From Warburgia ugandensis (taxonomy: Eukaryota; Streptophyta; Magnoliopsida; Canellales; Canellaceae), in the NCBI GenBank assembly GCA_035236585.1, contig CP141127.1, positions 50,792,001-50,856,000 of the forward strand: a stretch of 64,000 nt of DNA, given 5' to 3'. A program made the translations under genes and the position numbers. Below, in pieces: positions 21,621-34,896 of this stretch. The notes beneath the pieces are model-generated. The model had not been told where the DNA came from. It ran no database searches and saw only the letters and a program-made list of their open reading frames with translations. Position 1 is the first letter of the stretch. The number at the start of each line of letters is the position of its first letter.

Positions 21621-22504
21621 CAAGTTTATTAACTAAGAGATGGAAGCTATTACAAGAAGTAATCACATGGAAACCAGACATAAGTAAGCACAAGATCATT
21701 ATGGCAGGACTAACAATAAAGTCAGCTGTTAACGAAAAGGTTAAGCAAGAACAGAAAGGAGATTCAGATATACAAGCTTTCATAGGAAAACCAGGGTTTA
21801 CTAAAGGGGAAGATGGTAGCGTCTACAAGCAAAGAAGATTAGTGTTACCGACTAATGAAGAGTTAAGACAAGAAATCTTAAAAGAGGCTCATCGGTCTAA
21901 GTATACTATACACCTGGAAGGAAATAAGATGTATCAAGACTTAAAGAGACAATATTGGTGGGATGGTATGAAAAGAGACATAGGGGAATTTGTGGCAAAG
22001 TGTCTAACATGTCAACAAGTAAAGGTTGAACATCAAAGACTTGTGGGATTGTTACAACCCCTTGAGTTACCTGAATGGAAATGGGACCATATTACCATGG
22101 ACTTCATTGTAGGATTACCTAGGACCTCTAAAGGTCATGACATGATCTGGGTAATTGTTGATAGATTGACTAAGACAGCCCATTTCCTTCTTATACGCCA
22201 TACCCAATCCACTGACAGCCTATCTCAGTTATACATCAAAGAGATAATGAGTTTACATGGTATACCCCTTAGTATCACTTCAGATAGGGATAGCCTCTTC
22301 ACTTCACAACTCTGGAAGTCCGTCCAAAAATCCTTAGGATCTTCCTTGAACTATAGCACAACCTTCCATCCACAGACCGATGGACAGTCAGAGCGCACAA
22401 TCCAAATAGTAGAAGATATGTTGCGAACCTGTGCCCTCGATTGGAAGCAAAGCTGGGATGAAAACCTACTGCTGGTAGAGTTCACGTACAACAACAGCTT
22501 TCAG
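21621..22504 (+). pseudogene. pol: Integrase of element C pol, core intact but C-terminus deleted
   Basis: Inserts element DNA into the host genome. One open frame runs here. An N-terminal zinc-binding part ends in CLTCQQVK. The catalytic triad is present: Asp in ITMDFIVGLP, Asp in SITSDRDSLF and Glu in HPQTDGQSERT. The normal sequence stops after YNNSFQ at 22504, where it joins LTR sequence, and the open frame runs on about 22 codons into the LTR. The GPY/F-like and chromodomain parts are missing, so the protein could not be fully functional. The join shares TTCAG with the LTR, which suggests deletion at a microhomology. Confidence 0.95.
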
Positions 22505-23084
22505 TTGAGCATCTTATGCATAACATTATGTTATGATATATATATGATATTTTTTACTGGGATTATGTGATTTCCTTAAGTCGTCAGTATTCCAATTCGA
22601 TAATGGTTTTTAATCTCGATATTGAACTTGAGTGTTCGAACATGCACATGTTTTGAAAAAGCATATGATTTTAAAACATCGCATGCATTATAAAACTAGT
22701 AGTCATGGACTCCTACTGAGTATAGTATATACTCACCCAATCCTCAACATTTTTCAGACATAAAGTAAACACTTAAGGACAAGGTACGCCTGTGACAGAA
22801 GACACCCAGACTAAGTGCAAGTAAACCCCTACCTTATCTTTCAATGTTACTTGAGTGTAGTTACTTTCTATAGCTGAGGCTGTGACTAACACTTTCTTGG
22901 GAATAATGTTGATTTAAAATTTTGCCATGGCTAGATAATTGGAAAATGTGTTTTGACACTCGGGGTTTTATACAAAAGATTGTTTTCCAGAAAGGAAAAG
23001 ATTTTCATGCATTTCATATTTATAAAACAAGAGATCTCGCCTTTTCATCAAATTTGCATTATAAAAAAAACTCGGGTCGTCACA
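22500..23084 (+). repeat. Truncated 3' LTR of element C (last 585 bp)
   Basis: From TTCAGTTGAGCATC onward this matches 15403-15992 of the 5' LTR to the end at GTCGTCACA. About 2 kb of the LTR front, including its promoter, is missing. Confidence 0.93.
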
Positions 23085-23123
23085 ACATTAGTAAGGTTAG
23101 TCATGGATGAGAATTTTAATATT

Positions 23124-26100
23124 TGATAATAAAACCCAAAATTTTATACATAAATGGCAAAACGGTCTTTTTACACCATGTGGGGCTCACAAGGGACCCA
23201 AAAACGAATCTTATGAGTAGCCCACGGGGCGTCATGGGTCAACAAACATCAGCTGGTCTTCAGGAAGAAAAATGGAGCATGGGAGACTATCATGCCAATT
23301 AATAATAATAAATTAAATATTATAATCATGAAAAAAAGACCAAAATGCCTATAAATACAACCTCAAAAGCCCTCCAAAAATGCTCATAAAATTCCCACAA
23401 AATTTTCTTCACTCTCCCTAAAAACGTACACCTAGATCCATCCCCAAAAACCCAAAATTTCCAAGAAATATCTCTCTTTTCAATTTTTTTTTTCTTTTTA
23501 GATTGGAAGAAGGGACCTAAAATCAATTAGGCACTCTGTTACAGATCTAATTTCATCAATTCCACTGTCCAAACTTCCCACCATATCTTATCTACAAAAC
23601 CCCCAAAGAAATTTCAAGATCTAACGGTTCAAACAACGGGAATTTGCAAGAAAGGTGGATCTTAGGCCATATCTTCATCAACAAGGTATTCTTTTCAAAT
23701 TGGGCATATAACCAAGGTTTTTCTCCAACCAGGTAGGTGGGAATACTTTCTATACATGTTTACTTATGTTTAATGAAAATTTTATTTTATTGTAATTTAT
23801 TTTGATGAAAAACAAAAGTAATAACAGTACCTTCAATTCAGGCCTATAGAGGGCTCTGATGGAAAATCAGACCTTACCAATTGATCCAGTAGGGTCTAAA
23901 ACCTCTAGGGTACAATTTTCATGAATTTTCATGAAGGTTTGGTCCCTCAATTGAGAAGGGATTGATTGGACGGTCCAAATGGACAGTCTGCTCTCCCGAA
24001 CGGACGGACGACATGTGAAACGCCACACGCGCGCTCCAGCAAGCGCATGCGACGACGTCTCGCGCGCGTCCATGGATGCCCCATGCAGGCGCTTCCGCAT
24101 TTCATCGCAGGGGAAGCGCCCAACGAACCGAGCGCGTTCCGCCCGACTAATCTAGGCCATCCGTTCCTTGGGCCCAGATCAAATCCAAGCCCTAGGAAGG
24201 ACTGTAAACTTCTAGAGCACATTTTGGAGTCATCTAAACTTCAAATTAAGATCAGAAAGAAGATGGAAAGCTTGAAACATATATTTTCTAATGAAATGAT
24301 AAAATATACATAATATTCAGTAAAACTTTCTGTATTAACGAAACAAGTTTTCAATTACCTAGATTTACAAGATCTGATATGATCAGATCTTGAAAATATA
24401 TTGTACTAATGATATACTATTGAAATAAAGTGATATCTATGGTTTATTTGGACATATCTGAGATATATTAAGGGATCAACCCATTATGGTAGAAAAACCT
24501 TAAAAATACAAAGGGACCCACTTGATCAATGAGATCAAGTGTGATCAGATCCTTGGGATGGATAAAATGAATGTTGATATAATGAAATCTAAGAAATCAT
24601 GGATGGATTATGACAAAAATGGATCAATATGATCTTTGGACCTTAATAAAGAAAATACCCTAAATATAATTAATACCCTTAATCAAAGGGAAAGATCTAA
24701 GATCTAATGGTTGGATCATAAGTAACGGTTTCTAAAAACGTTAATGTCATTAGTTTTATTTTATATAATAGCATTTTAAATATGATTATGTTATAAAGCA
24801 TGCTAGTATAACATTTAGACTTTAGCATGATATGTGATTTCATTGTTATCATAAGGTGCTAGATTTAATTATCTTAGGGGCACTTTAGTATGATTTCATG
24901 CCATTCTAACGCAGGACCATGCTAGAATTTCATATAAGTTTATACTATAGTATGAGATTATACCTTAAGTCCATGTTAGTTTAAATTGAGTTATTAAGGT
25001 ATATTAGTTGGAAATCATGTTAGAGTAATTTTAAGTACCTTGTCTCATTATCATTAAGTGTTAAATTATGTAGTTTTATGCTTTAAATTTATAAATCATT
25101 TATGGTTAAATGTTATTAGTAGATCTACTTGTTATAAGATAAAGAGCATAAAACATCAAAAATGTAATCTAATGAAAAGTAGAGTTTCATGACACAAATA
25201 AGAATGGAGTACTTTGGACTTAATTAGTAAGGGCTAAAGTTCGTAGGACAATATAAGGATTATCAAATCCTTGGCCCAAACTAGGAGAAGAATAATAAAC
25301 CCCATGAATGACATTATAAATATTCATGGACTTAATTAAAATCCATTAGAAAGAGTACTTGGGGTAAACATGCTTATAGGAACCTTATGAAAGATTGAGG
25401 GATGGTCATTCTAGTGAATGATGAACATAGTGGTTAAGGGGGTTATCTAATAGAGTCTCGCTCTTCCCCTACCTTCCATTGACGTTTGTGAGGTCTAAAC
25501 GCCTCCTTACATGAGGATTGAAGTAATCACTTTGTGTTCACCCATTCAGCTAGTAAGTCTTAGCCAATTGGAAATAAGAGGAGCAGTGTAGATTTAGGCT
25601 TGAATAAGTTACCTTCAACCAGCACATTAATTGGTTGAATAATAATAATAAGAGCATAAAAGGTTAGTAAATTACCCAACCCTAATAAAAACAGTAAGTA
25701 AGATAAGGATGATCAAACAAGATCCATTAGATCTTGGATGATCAAGAACAATAAGAATAAGAATATTATATTGTACTTAGTATGCATGTTTATTAGTTTG
25801 CTTGTTATAGTTCATTAGATTAGATAATCCAAACCCTTGATCAAAGATGATTCAAGGAAGAAAACCAAGATCATCCTCCTTAGGGATGATCTAATAATTG
25901 AACCTAGATCAAAGAAGAACTAGATGATAGAAGATCTAGGACCCTATTCTTCATCAACATGTGTAGATTGTAAATCAATGGATCTCTGAAAGATCAAGAT
26001 CAAGGAGATGGACACACAAAGACTTAGAGATAGAAAAATACTTAGATATGAATGATCTAAAGATCATTCTAAACATTAGATCTAGTGATCAATAGGATTG

Positions 26101-27526
26101 TTCAAAATTTATATATTGACAATATGTATGGATGTACAGATTACATACATCAATCAGGATCATGGAAGATTGGGGAAAAGAGATCAATCCTTAAAGGTAG
26201 GAGGATTTGATGAATGCATTTACATGAGATATTCATGATTGAACTCATGGTCTTATGTTGACAAGAGTAATTTTAATACTTGTATTAAATCTCTTGAAAA
26301 CCTTATGATCCAATCAAACACATATAAGATGGTTAAGGACTAAACTATAAATGAATAGGGAATTAGAAAATATTTCAGCCCTAAGTAAGCAGACATATGG
26401 TCTGATATATATGAAATCTATTTTACACACAAGCTTGGAGGAATGTGAGTTTGTTTTAATAGGCATAAGCCTAGGGGAATGCTATTGCTAGAGGAGTTAT
26501 GAGGGTTTGGCCACCCGCTCCTTGAAATTTGATGATATGATGATACCTTGCCCAAAGAGGGGCTAAAAGTCAAGTGGTGGCAATTATGGGAAGGCCACCA
26601 CTGTGAAAGTTTTGGCCCCCCCATATAGGCAATGACATAATATTTTCCACTGTGGTATCAGTGGTGAACAAGGCATTTATTCGAGCGCGCTAGTTCGGAT
26701 CAGACTGCAGCATAGTAACCTTTTCGATTATTTTGCACTATGATGCATATGGGAATAGGCATAGTGAAATGCCTTATGTTGTAGCATAATGAAATGCTAG
26801 GTAATTGTATATTACCAATATTTCCCAAGAAGGAAAATTCCCAGTATAAGATTAGCTGTAATACTAAATTCTCATAATGAAGAGAATTGATTAGCTTAGT
26901 TGGGAATGATATTTGACTATCATAAATTTAACTGGTTTACTCATGAAGAGTATGTATATATATAGATATACATAAATTACAAAGTAAAGAGTAGAGACAT
27001 GAATATGTTAAGGGATAATGAGATTATGAAGTATTGGAATTACATTGTCAATTATTATGCTTCTTGAATCGCCTACCAAGCATTGCTTGCTGAGATATTG
27101 TAAATGTTGCAATATCTCAAATACAGGGAAGGAGAGTTAGGAGCTGAAGACGATAGAAGACCTAAAGAGAATAATCTTCAAGGTATACCCTTGAAGACAT
27201 GTATTTTTCTTTGTTGAGAGTTTTATTGTATGGTGAGCTTGAGTTTTGGATTATATAATTTGGACAAGTACTGTAATAGATTTGGCTGTACTGTGAACCA
27301 CTAGATGGATCCTGGAAATTTAATAAAAGTATATTCCTTCAATGGAATTTTATTTTGTACACAAATTGTACTTATGTTATGTATGAAGTGGTGACTTGGG
27401 TTTTCAAAATAAGTTCTAAAGAAAAGAATTTCCGTTGCTTTGTTTTGCGAAAATTTTTTACACTCTTAAGGGCCCTGCCTTTCAAAACACATTACAAAAC
27501 GTGTTACAAAAACCCGGGTCGTCATA
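23124..27526 (+). repeat. Element D 3' LTR, about 4.4 kb
   Basis: The right end (GGGTCGTCATA, CA decayed to TA) is fixed by comparison with the 5' LTR end at 10027. The left end at TGATAATAAAACCC is inferred: it looks like a plant LTR start and is preceded by GGATGAGAATTTTAATATT, a decayed version of the usual polypurine region. TATA box at 23350, donor-like GTATTC and GTAGGT near 23686 and 23734, CpG-rich islet about 23970-24180, hairpin 27090-27120. About 4.4 kb is unusually long for an LTR. Confidence 0.75.
23350..23357 (+). promoter_or_regulatory. Probable TATA box, D LTR
   Basis: TATAAATA preceded by GCC and followed by a C-rich leader, about 230 bp into the LTR. It supports placing the LTR start near 23124. 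Confidence 0.55.
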
Positions 27527-28737
27527 GTCAAGTTCTCAAAACCTTAACCCTCATGAGCATGCCAAGTTTATAACCACCATTAAGAGCAGTTTTATCAAAT
27601 GAATAACAAAATAAGGTAAGATAATGAAATGACAGAGGAGAAAGAGGCAACCAAAACATAGGAGAAAGAGAAAAAACAAAAAAAATTGGTAGAATGGAGG
27701 CACCCTATGTGCCTAAAGCCCGTTTTTCTCAGTTAGTGAACAACGCTAGAAAGGGAACAAACCTAAATGAGTTAATGAATGTATTTATGTCCAAATCGAT
27801 ATTCTATTACTCAATGCAATGAAAGACATCCCCACCTATGCCGAGTCCTTAAAAGAGCTCTACACAAGAAAAGGAAAGCTACATGTACAAAAGAAAGCTT
27901 TGCTCACCAAGCAGGTAAGCTCGTTGATTCAACACAAGACCCAACCAAAGTTTAGAGATCCAAGGTGTCCTACCATTTCCCCCATTATTAAAGATCACGT
28001 CATAGATAGGCATTATTTGACCTAGGGGTGAGTATCAACTTAGTGCCATATCCTATCTATGAGCAACTAAGACTCGGTGAGCTAAAACCAACCGCTACCA
28101 CACAGCAATTGGCTAATAGATCTGTCAAGATACCCTGTGGTATGGTTGACGATGTCTTAATATAGGTGGACTAGCTCTATTACCCAGTTGATTTCATTGT
28201 ATTAAGCACTCAACTTGTATCTAATCTCGGTAGTTAGATTCCAGTTATCCTTGGATATCCATTCTTAGTGATGTCCAATGCCATTATTAATTATAGGAAT
28301 GGTGTAATGAAATTGTAGTTCAATAGCATGAAAGTTAAGTTAAATGTCTTTAACATTGATCAGCAATATTTAGACTTTGATAATTCTTGTATGTCAATTT
28401 GATCAAGTGTCCAATTAATGACATCCATTCACCATTGTCCATCTATGACCCACTAGACACTTGTCTAATGCACTTTAATGGAGAATTTGATATAGACAAG
28501 TCTATTGAGAAGGTAAACAACCTTCTGGAGGCTACTCCAATCATGGATACTTCCAAGTGGGGTCCTTGTGTCAAACCACTCCCACCTTCTGAATCTATCC
28601 CAATACCCTCAATAGAGCAACCACCATCTCCGGACCTAAAACCCTTACCTGACAACTTGAAATATTCCTACCTAGGCCCAAATGAAACCTTACATATGAT
28701 AATATCATTAGATTCAGATAATGAATTGGACGGTAAG
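27527..28737 (+). pseudogene. pol: Element E (Athila-like): end of gag, protease and linker
   Basis: Fragments in shifting frames match Athila-lineage order. They run from an end-of-gag stretch (AMKDIPTYAESLKELYTRKGKL) to an aspartic protease centre DLGVS (28019-28033; the usual residue is Ala where Val stands), then RLGELKPT and IPVILGYPFL. The linker frame (28387-28732) leads directly towards the RT at 37458. Several in-frame TAG stops and one frameshift break it. D's 3' LTR abuts the left side, so the element's front lies outside the window. A2 interrupts the right side. Confidence 0.85.
28733..28737. repeat. Target site duplication GTAAG, left copy (element A2)
   Basis: GTAAG here and at 37453-37457. 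With one copy removed, the pol frame of element E reads straight through the junction. Confidence 0.95.
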
Positions 28738-31444
28738 TGTAATACCCGAGCAATTTACACTATTTTTAACGAAAATTGAACATTTTATAGGAAATAAACT
28801 GAGTTAAATGTTTCACTTTATTTAAAATAGTAAATTAAGGAATTTGTGAGGAAACCTAGTACCATTATATTCTACTCGAAAAATGGAATCCAACGCCTCA
28901 AAAATCATCCAAAACGGAGTTCGTATGAAGAAGTTACGGCCGTTAAAAGATAGGGATATTTCTGGAATTTAAACAGAAAACGTTTAAAACGAAAAAGGAC
29001 GAAAAACGCAGGGGGCCGTTTTGATAACGGCACCCCCTGTCTTCTTCCTCCTCAGACTCCAGAAACCCTCAAATCCCGAAGTTTCCAGAGAAGTCTGCCA
29101 CTGCCATTGAGGGGCACCGCCTTCACCCCTCTATAAAAACCCCATCTCCCCTCTCCAAAAACCACGGTTTCCAGCGTTTTTTCTAGTTGTTTGAGACTGG
29201 GGTTTCCTGAAAAAATTGAAAACCCGTCTCTCTGCAATCTCCAGCAACGGCCAGGCCCTAGTCGAGCCGACCATCTCCCCATGCCTCTCTTCTCTTGTTC
29301 TAGCCATGCACGATTTGCCCCTTCTTCGAGTTTCCAGTAATCAAGGGTTTTCAAGCGGAAAGGAGGAGCCATACCACCCGAAAAAGGGCGTCCCCAGGCT
29401 ACCCAGGTAAGCCCCTCCTTCCCTTTCCTCCGTTTCACTTCCCCCAGGCCAAGATCCATGCCGAATCTGGCCTTTTTCCAGCCGAATTTCTGGGCCGGAG
29501 GACGTTCCCAAGCCGTTCAAATGGCCTTGCATGAACAAGGCGTCCCAGGGATGCCATGCTGCACATGCACCTGGGACGGGTTCTAGGTGTACGACAGTGC
29601 GTACACTGTCCCAGGTGCGGCCTTCAGGTGCGCACGCGACATGGGGCACAGGTCCTGGCTCAACTAGGATGCACGGAGTGCCCTGGGAGCTGAGACGCAC
29701 CATGCTACAAGGTGCGTCCATGCGATGATGAGCGTCATAGTGCGTCTCTTGAGCATGCATGTGTGCATGCAAAACGCGGTCTTTGGCATGACCTTTGGGC
29801 ATGCATGCATGTGAGGCGGTCGCAGTTCAACTAGGATGCACTGGGGTCCTGGGACTTGGGACACGCGGACCCAATAAGACTTTAAAGCTAGGATTAAAGG
29901 ACAATTTACAGAGTTAGCTATGGAATAGTAGATACACATCATAGGATCCAGCCTGACAATGAATTAGGCAAGGACCCATGGACCCTAAAAGGCAGATCTA
30001 GCAATCTAATAGATTGAAATTGATAAGGACTCCTTGTATCCATTCATACATAGGAGTTTATAAATGAGACCCAGGGACGGGTTAAAGTGATAAAGGACGC
30101 AACTCCAGGAGACTTTGAGGTAGGTGCTCTATCGCTACTAGACTTTTTAAAAGATCCATGATTGTTTTATGCATGTTTTAAGTATAAGTTATATAACTTG
30201 TTTAGCATGACTTAATTCAGCATACATGTGATAAATGCTTTATGCATAGATATGTTTCGGCATAGATATGTTTTGCAAATAATTGCATATACATTATGCA
30301 TAGATATGTTTTGCAAACAAATGCATATATTGCATGATTTGTGAGCATTGAGTTTTTGAAAGATTACATGTCCTTGAGGGTTACCAAAAGATGTTGGAGC
30401 GCCCAAAAGACGCTCGATAGGCAGTTGTGAGGGACTCAAAGAGGACAGGTTTTGAAAAAGAGGTTTTTGCTTGTTTGATCTGATATGATTTGGGCTGATA
30501 AGCTTGTGGGCGCTATGCCGAGAGGTTTGGGTTGGCCTCCAGCCTCTACCACTATTAGGTGGATGGGTACCATGCCCAAAAAGGGCAACGTCCCTGCTTC
30601 AACTGCATGTGGTACAGGGGGCTACCACTGGTGTCACAACACTGGGTTGAAGTGTCATATGTCCCGTGGAGGCATATGACCCTGTGTCCTCAGGTACCCG
30701 GGGACCACGCAGCGGTGAGGTCGTGGCCATAGTTGGACCCTATGGTTTGAGGATTTACTTGCATTGCATATGGGATGACATGAGGTTGGTCGACCATACC
30801 AGATATCCATGAGTTGGATTTAGTGGAGCAATTTATGCATATCATTATGTTTATGATATATGATACTTTCGACTTGGATTATGCTATTTCTTTAAGTCGT
30901 CAGTATTCAAATTCGATAGTGGTTTTTAATATCCATATTGACCATGATTGTTCGAACATGCACATGATTTAAAGAGCATATGATTTTGAACATAGCATGC
31001 ATTGTACAACTAGTAGTGATAGACTGCTATTGAGTATAGTATATACTCACCCTATCCTTAACAATTTTCAGGATAGTTCCATTCACGAGTAGAGGACGCC
31101 TATGTTAGTGCTACGAGCAAGTGAATAAACAAAGGAGACAACCATACATGTGAGTAAACTCTCTGCCCTTTGGACATGTATTTGTATTAATTTACAGTTG
31201 GGCTGTGTGCTGTGTCTAGAAAGACCTGGGGAAAAACATTTATGATATTTGAAGTTTTTCAAAAACTACTTTAGTTGTTGTAAAAGCAAATGACACTCGG
31301 GGTTTTCAAAATGAGTTTAAAATGTGAAAGATTTTTCACTGCATTGCATAGTTTTTTATAAAATGGTTTTCAAATAGGGATGCATCCCGCCTTAGGAATT
31401 AGATATTGCATTTAAAAATGCATGGGAAAACCCGGGTCATCACA
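28738..31444 (+). repeat. A2 5' LTR
   Basis: Begins TGTAATACCCGAGC and ends GGGTCATCACA. TATA box at 29132, donor-like CAG/GTAAG near 29406, GC islet about 29540-29830, splice-like acceptor ending 31071 and donor GTGAGT at 31150 (78 nt between). Confidence 0.95.
29132..29139 (+). promoter_or_regulatory. Probable TATA box, A2 5' LTR
   Basis: TATAAAAA followed by CCCCATCTCCCC, matching A1. The region is deleted in A2's own 3' LTR. Confidence 0.6.
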
Positions 31445-31445
31445 G

Positions 31446-31471
31446 TTGGTATGAGAGCCCAGGTTTTATCC
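31446..31471 (+). other. A2 primer binding site (initiator tRNA-Met, extended)
   Basis: TTGGTATGAGAGCCCAGG, continuing GTTTTATCC, resembles the initiator tRNA-Met complement into the T-arm, as in A1. Confidence 0.88.
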
Positions 31472-34400
31472 TTTCACAACCAATCTAGCATGTCCAAGGG
31501 TCATAGACAATAGAGAAAATCAAGGAGTAGTATAAATAGGAGTAGTAGAGATGACTACTTCTATTTGAGGATTACAATATTAATGCTCAAGGCAGTTCAC
31601 CATAAATAAATAGGTGAAACCAGCCTGGTTTAACAAATAATTAGGCAGAGGATAGTGCAACCCTTATCCAAAATCTAGTCTAAGAAGACTTAAGGATTAA
31701 GGATTGTTGTGTGGTGCAAATATGAAAACTCATATATGGATCATATTATGATGAGAGTGATGAATGAAGATGTTAGTGGACTTGTTAATAGATAGTTCTG
31801 ACCTGTAATAGATCAATCTCACCAAAGATAAGAAAATCGGAGAAACCTAGATGGCTATCTTACCATCATGAAGAATATCAGAATATGAGTACACTATCAC
31901 AAGGATATGATACGAGTATGATAAGAGATATAAAAGATGGACTCTGAGAAGATTTTGATGATAATCTAAGAGGGATGAAAATGCAAGATAATATTAGGAA
32001 ATAACTGTGACTCGTACTAGATCACAAAGGTATGGATCTTGAAAGACTTAGCTCAATTTTGGATACCCTAATTGGAGTCTTGTGAAGAGTTAAGTGCTAT
32101 CAAATAAATAACTACCTAAGTATTATGGAGCAAATAAGAAGATGTATACAAGTGACATATCATGTGATTAAGAGAAACATAACACGAATATGATAGGGAA
32201 ATGAATTCGACCGAGTTATCAAAAGATTTTTGACAATAATATTGGGAATGATAGATCTGTGATAATAGATTGATCCTAACATGAACTTGTAAGAAAAGTA
32301 TAGCATGATCAAAACGTCAATGTCGTTATTAAGACATTGTATGAATTTTATTGAGGCTACAGGCAATTGAGGATTTCAATGATCTTAAGACAGTTTAGAA
32401 TTTCTGAAAAGCATTCATTTTATCATATATGTTACGTAAAGGAATAGATTAAGTATCAATTATATGCAACAAAGCATATGGAGATATTGATCCAGGTAGA
32501 CCAAATGAGGATTTTTGAAGAAAAGAGAGAAAGAGATAGAGATGTAACTACCATTATTCAATGAATATTGAATATTCAAAAAAGAAGGTCATGACTTTAT
32601 TGAAAGAATAGATCCATAGAAATTTTTCATCTTGAATCATCTGGGAAGATAAACCAATCAAATTCAAAGGAATAATAATAGTTGAGTTGGCGATGATGTT
32701 ATTGTAAATGCATATAATAGAGAGAAAGCATATGGGGTTTAAGACTTTGAGTAGAGTATCAGGAGATTATGCGACAAGAAATTTTGGAAGAGGAATGGTG
32801 ACCAACTAGAAATTAAATGGTTTGATATCAATTATTACAATTAGATTCTTATCGGATCCATTAGCTTATGGGGAACACCAATGGATATAATCCATAAAAA
32901 GGAAAATTTGGTAATATCCCACCTTGCCAATAAAGTATATTGAAAAAGGAATTAAGCCGGGAATGATGACTTGTCCATTTAGCAAGTAAGGTACCATCAA
33001 GAATCAAATTGAGGCCTTGCTATCATAGATTGGAAGAGCAAAAATCTTAAGACCATTATTTAGTCATTACCATTAGAGTACTATTGACTAAATAAAGGTA
33101 TCCCATCCTAATTAATCAAGTATGTTGTATTTATGAGTTAGTAGTTGAAGTTATAAACTCAAAGGGATATTAAAAGTATTTAGACGTGAGTTTTCCTTGA
33201 AAGAAGTACTTGTTAAACTAAGTCATTTGAGGGTATGAGGTCAGTTGATGAGGACAATTGCAACTGAGATAGGAGCAAAAATAAGAAGTGATCTAAACTA
33301 ATATGAAAGATTTTCCAAACCTTAATGGCTACCATGACAAGGTGAAGAAATTACTACTGACTTGGATTGAAAAGAAAGGTAGATAAGTACTGATCAATTT
33401 GGAGACCCCTGAGCTTATGACGAAGAGATATCTGGAAAGAGATCAACAGGTAATCGAATAAAGTCTTTCTATATGTCTACAAAAATGTTCCATGCTTACC
33501 TGAGTGTTTTTCAAAATTTGATGATTTAACAGCTTTAGCATAACTTGATGTAGTAGTTATGGAACGAGAACTGCTATTATAAGCTAAGTATGAGGAGGCA
33601 CTTGAAGGATAAAATTTGAGGAATTGAGAAAATCACTACTTATACCTCTTGACAATACAGATAGCATGGTTGATGATAAAGCCTTGATAAAAGATTAAAC
33701 AATATATTGACATGGGGGATGAAAGGAGAAAAGGTGAGATGGCTAGCACACTATAAGGTGAAGAATTAATGTTACGTTGCCTTTAGACAAATAGTTAGTT
33801 TTTATGAGCATATACCAAGTACGAAAAATCAATGAAGGAATTTCTTAAGGACTAACCCTACTGGAGGGAGTATAGAACTTTTGGACTGAAAGGTTACGAA
33901 GAAAACTATCAAGCAAAGAAAGGACAAAGAGGATGATGACAAAGGATTCAACCATGACCTAGTAAGGGTACTCGGTTATGAATAAGAGACTTTTTTCTTT
34001 GCATAAATGGGAACATTATTGAAAATCCTAATGACAAATTGATGTGAATAGTGAGATAGGCCTTTGGACGAGAACATTTGATCCATGATGATGAATCGAC
34101 TTGAGTTTGGATAAAATCTTCACGAAGAAAAGCGTTTAATGAATTCAATAGTTATGAAACTGGATATAGCGTTAGGACATTTTACTTTCAGTATATGATA
34201 AGGTCTTCGATGGGAGATGCTACTAATTGGATTTCATGATTTTATGTAACTTTGGTCGGGGAATAAAGTCACATATGGAAAACGACAGACAGTTGAAATT
34301 CAAAGTTAATCAAGGGTTTATATGTAGAGCGCATGATACCATGTCAGTTATTGAAGTATCTTGGGGACAAATATAAAAACAAGAAGCAAAGTTAGACACA

Positions 34401-34881
34401 ATAGAAAGAAGGTAATTTTTGGACTCTTACTAATGACATATAACCAACCATTAGAAGGAGATATGAATGATGAAGAGATCACTAGATGAAAGACAAGAAA
34501 AAAAAGGGATCATTCTATGATATTCAAAAAGGACTATGGGAAATAAGATAATATGATCATGGAGTAATTTATACATAAATAAAGAAGCATGATCCTACGA
34601 GGAGACTATCCTATACATGATAGGCATCTAAGAATTTCAAGAAAGATGAGTTACAGCTAGAAACTGGTATTGTTAAACTGGCACGTATGAGAGTATGCAT
34701 CAGAGTACGCAGCAAAAGTAGCCCTCATAGGTAAGGCCTTATAGAAGGAACAATAGAAATGATAAATTGAGGTTGAGCCTATATTTGATTCCTAAGGGGG
34801 GAATGCATTCACCAAGAAGTTGTCCAAAAGACAAAATACCTTGAAGATGATAATTTATGGAATTTCGAGGACGAAATTCTT
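31472..34881 (+). mobile_element. A2 interior, no coding capacity recognised
   Basis: Non-coding in all frames and parallel to A1 3565-6972 with small indels. It ends with the same GAGGACGAAATTCTTTT and G-run. No open frame of note is shared between the two copies. Confidence 0.85.
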
Positions 34882-34896
34882 TTAAGGGGGTAATAA
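34882..34896 (+). other. A2 polypurine tract
   Basis: TTAAGGGGGTAATAA immediately before the 3' LTR. Confidence 0.85.

Larger units (their letters stand above)
13440..23084 (+). mobile_element. Element C: chromovirus-like Ty3/gypsy retrotransposon, 3'-truncated, with nested solo LTR
   Basis: Order: 5' LTR, primer site, gag with zinc knuckle, [solo LTR], protease, RT, RNase H, integrase, then a sudden jump into the last 585 bp of the 3' LTR. Protease-RT-RNase H-integrase order and motif style are those of plant Ty3/gypsy chromoviruses (Tekay/Del-like). The flanks are GCATT (13435-13439) and ACATT (23085-23089), a target duplication with one G to A change. The integrase C-terminus, polypurine tract and about 2 kb of the 3' LTR are missing. 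It lies inside the D interior. Confidence 0.92.
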
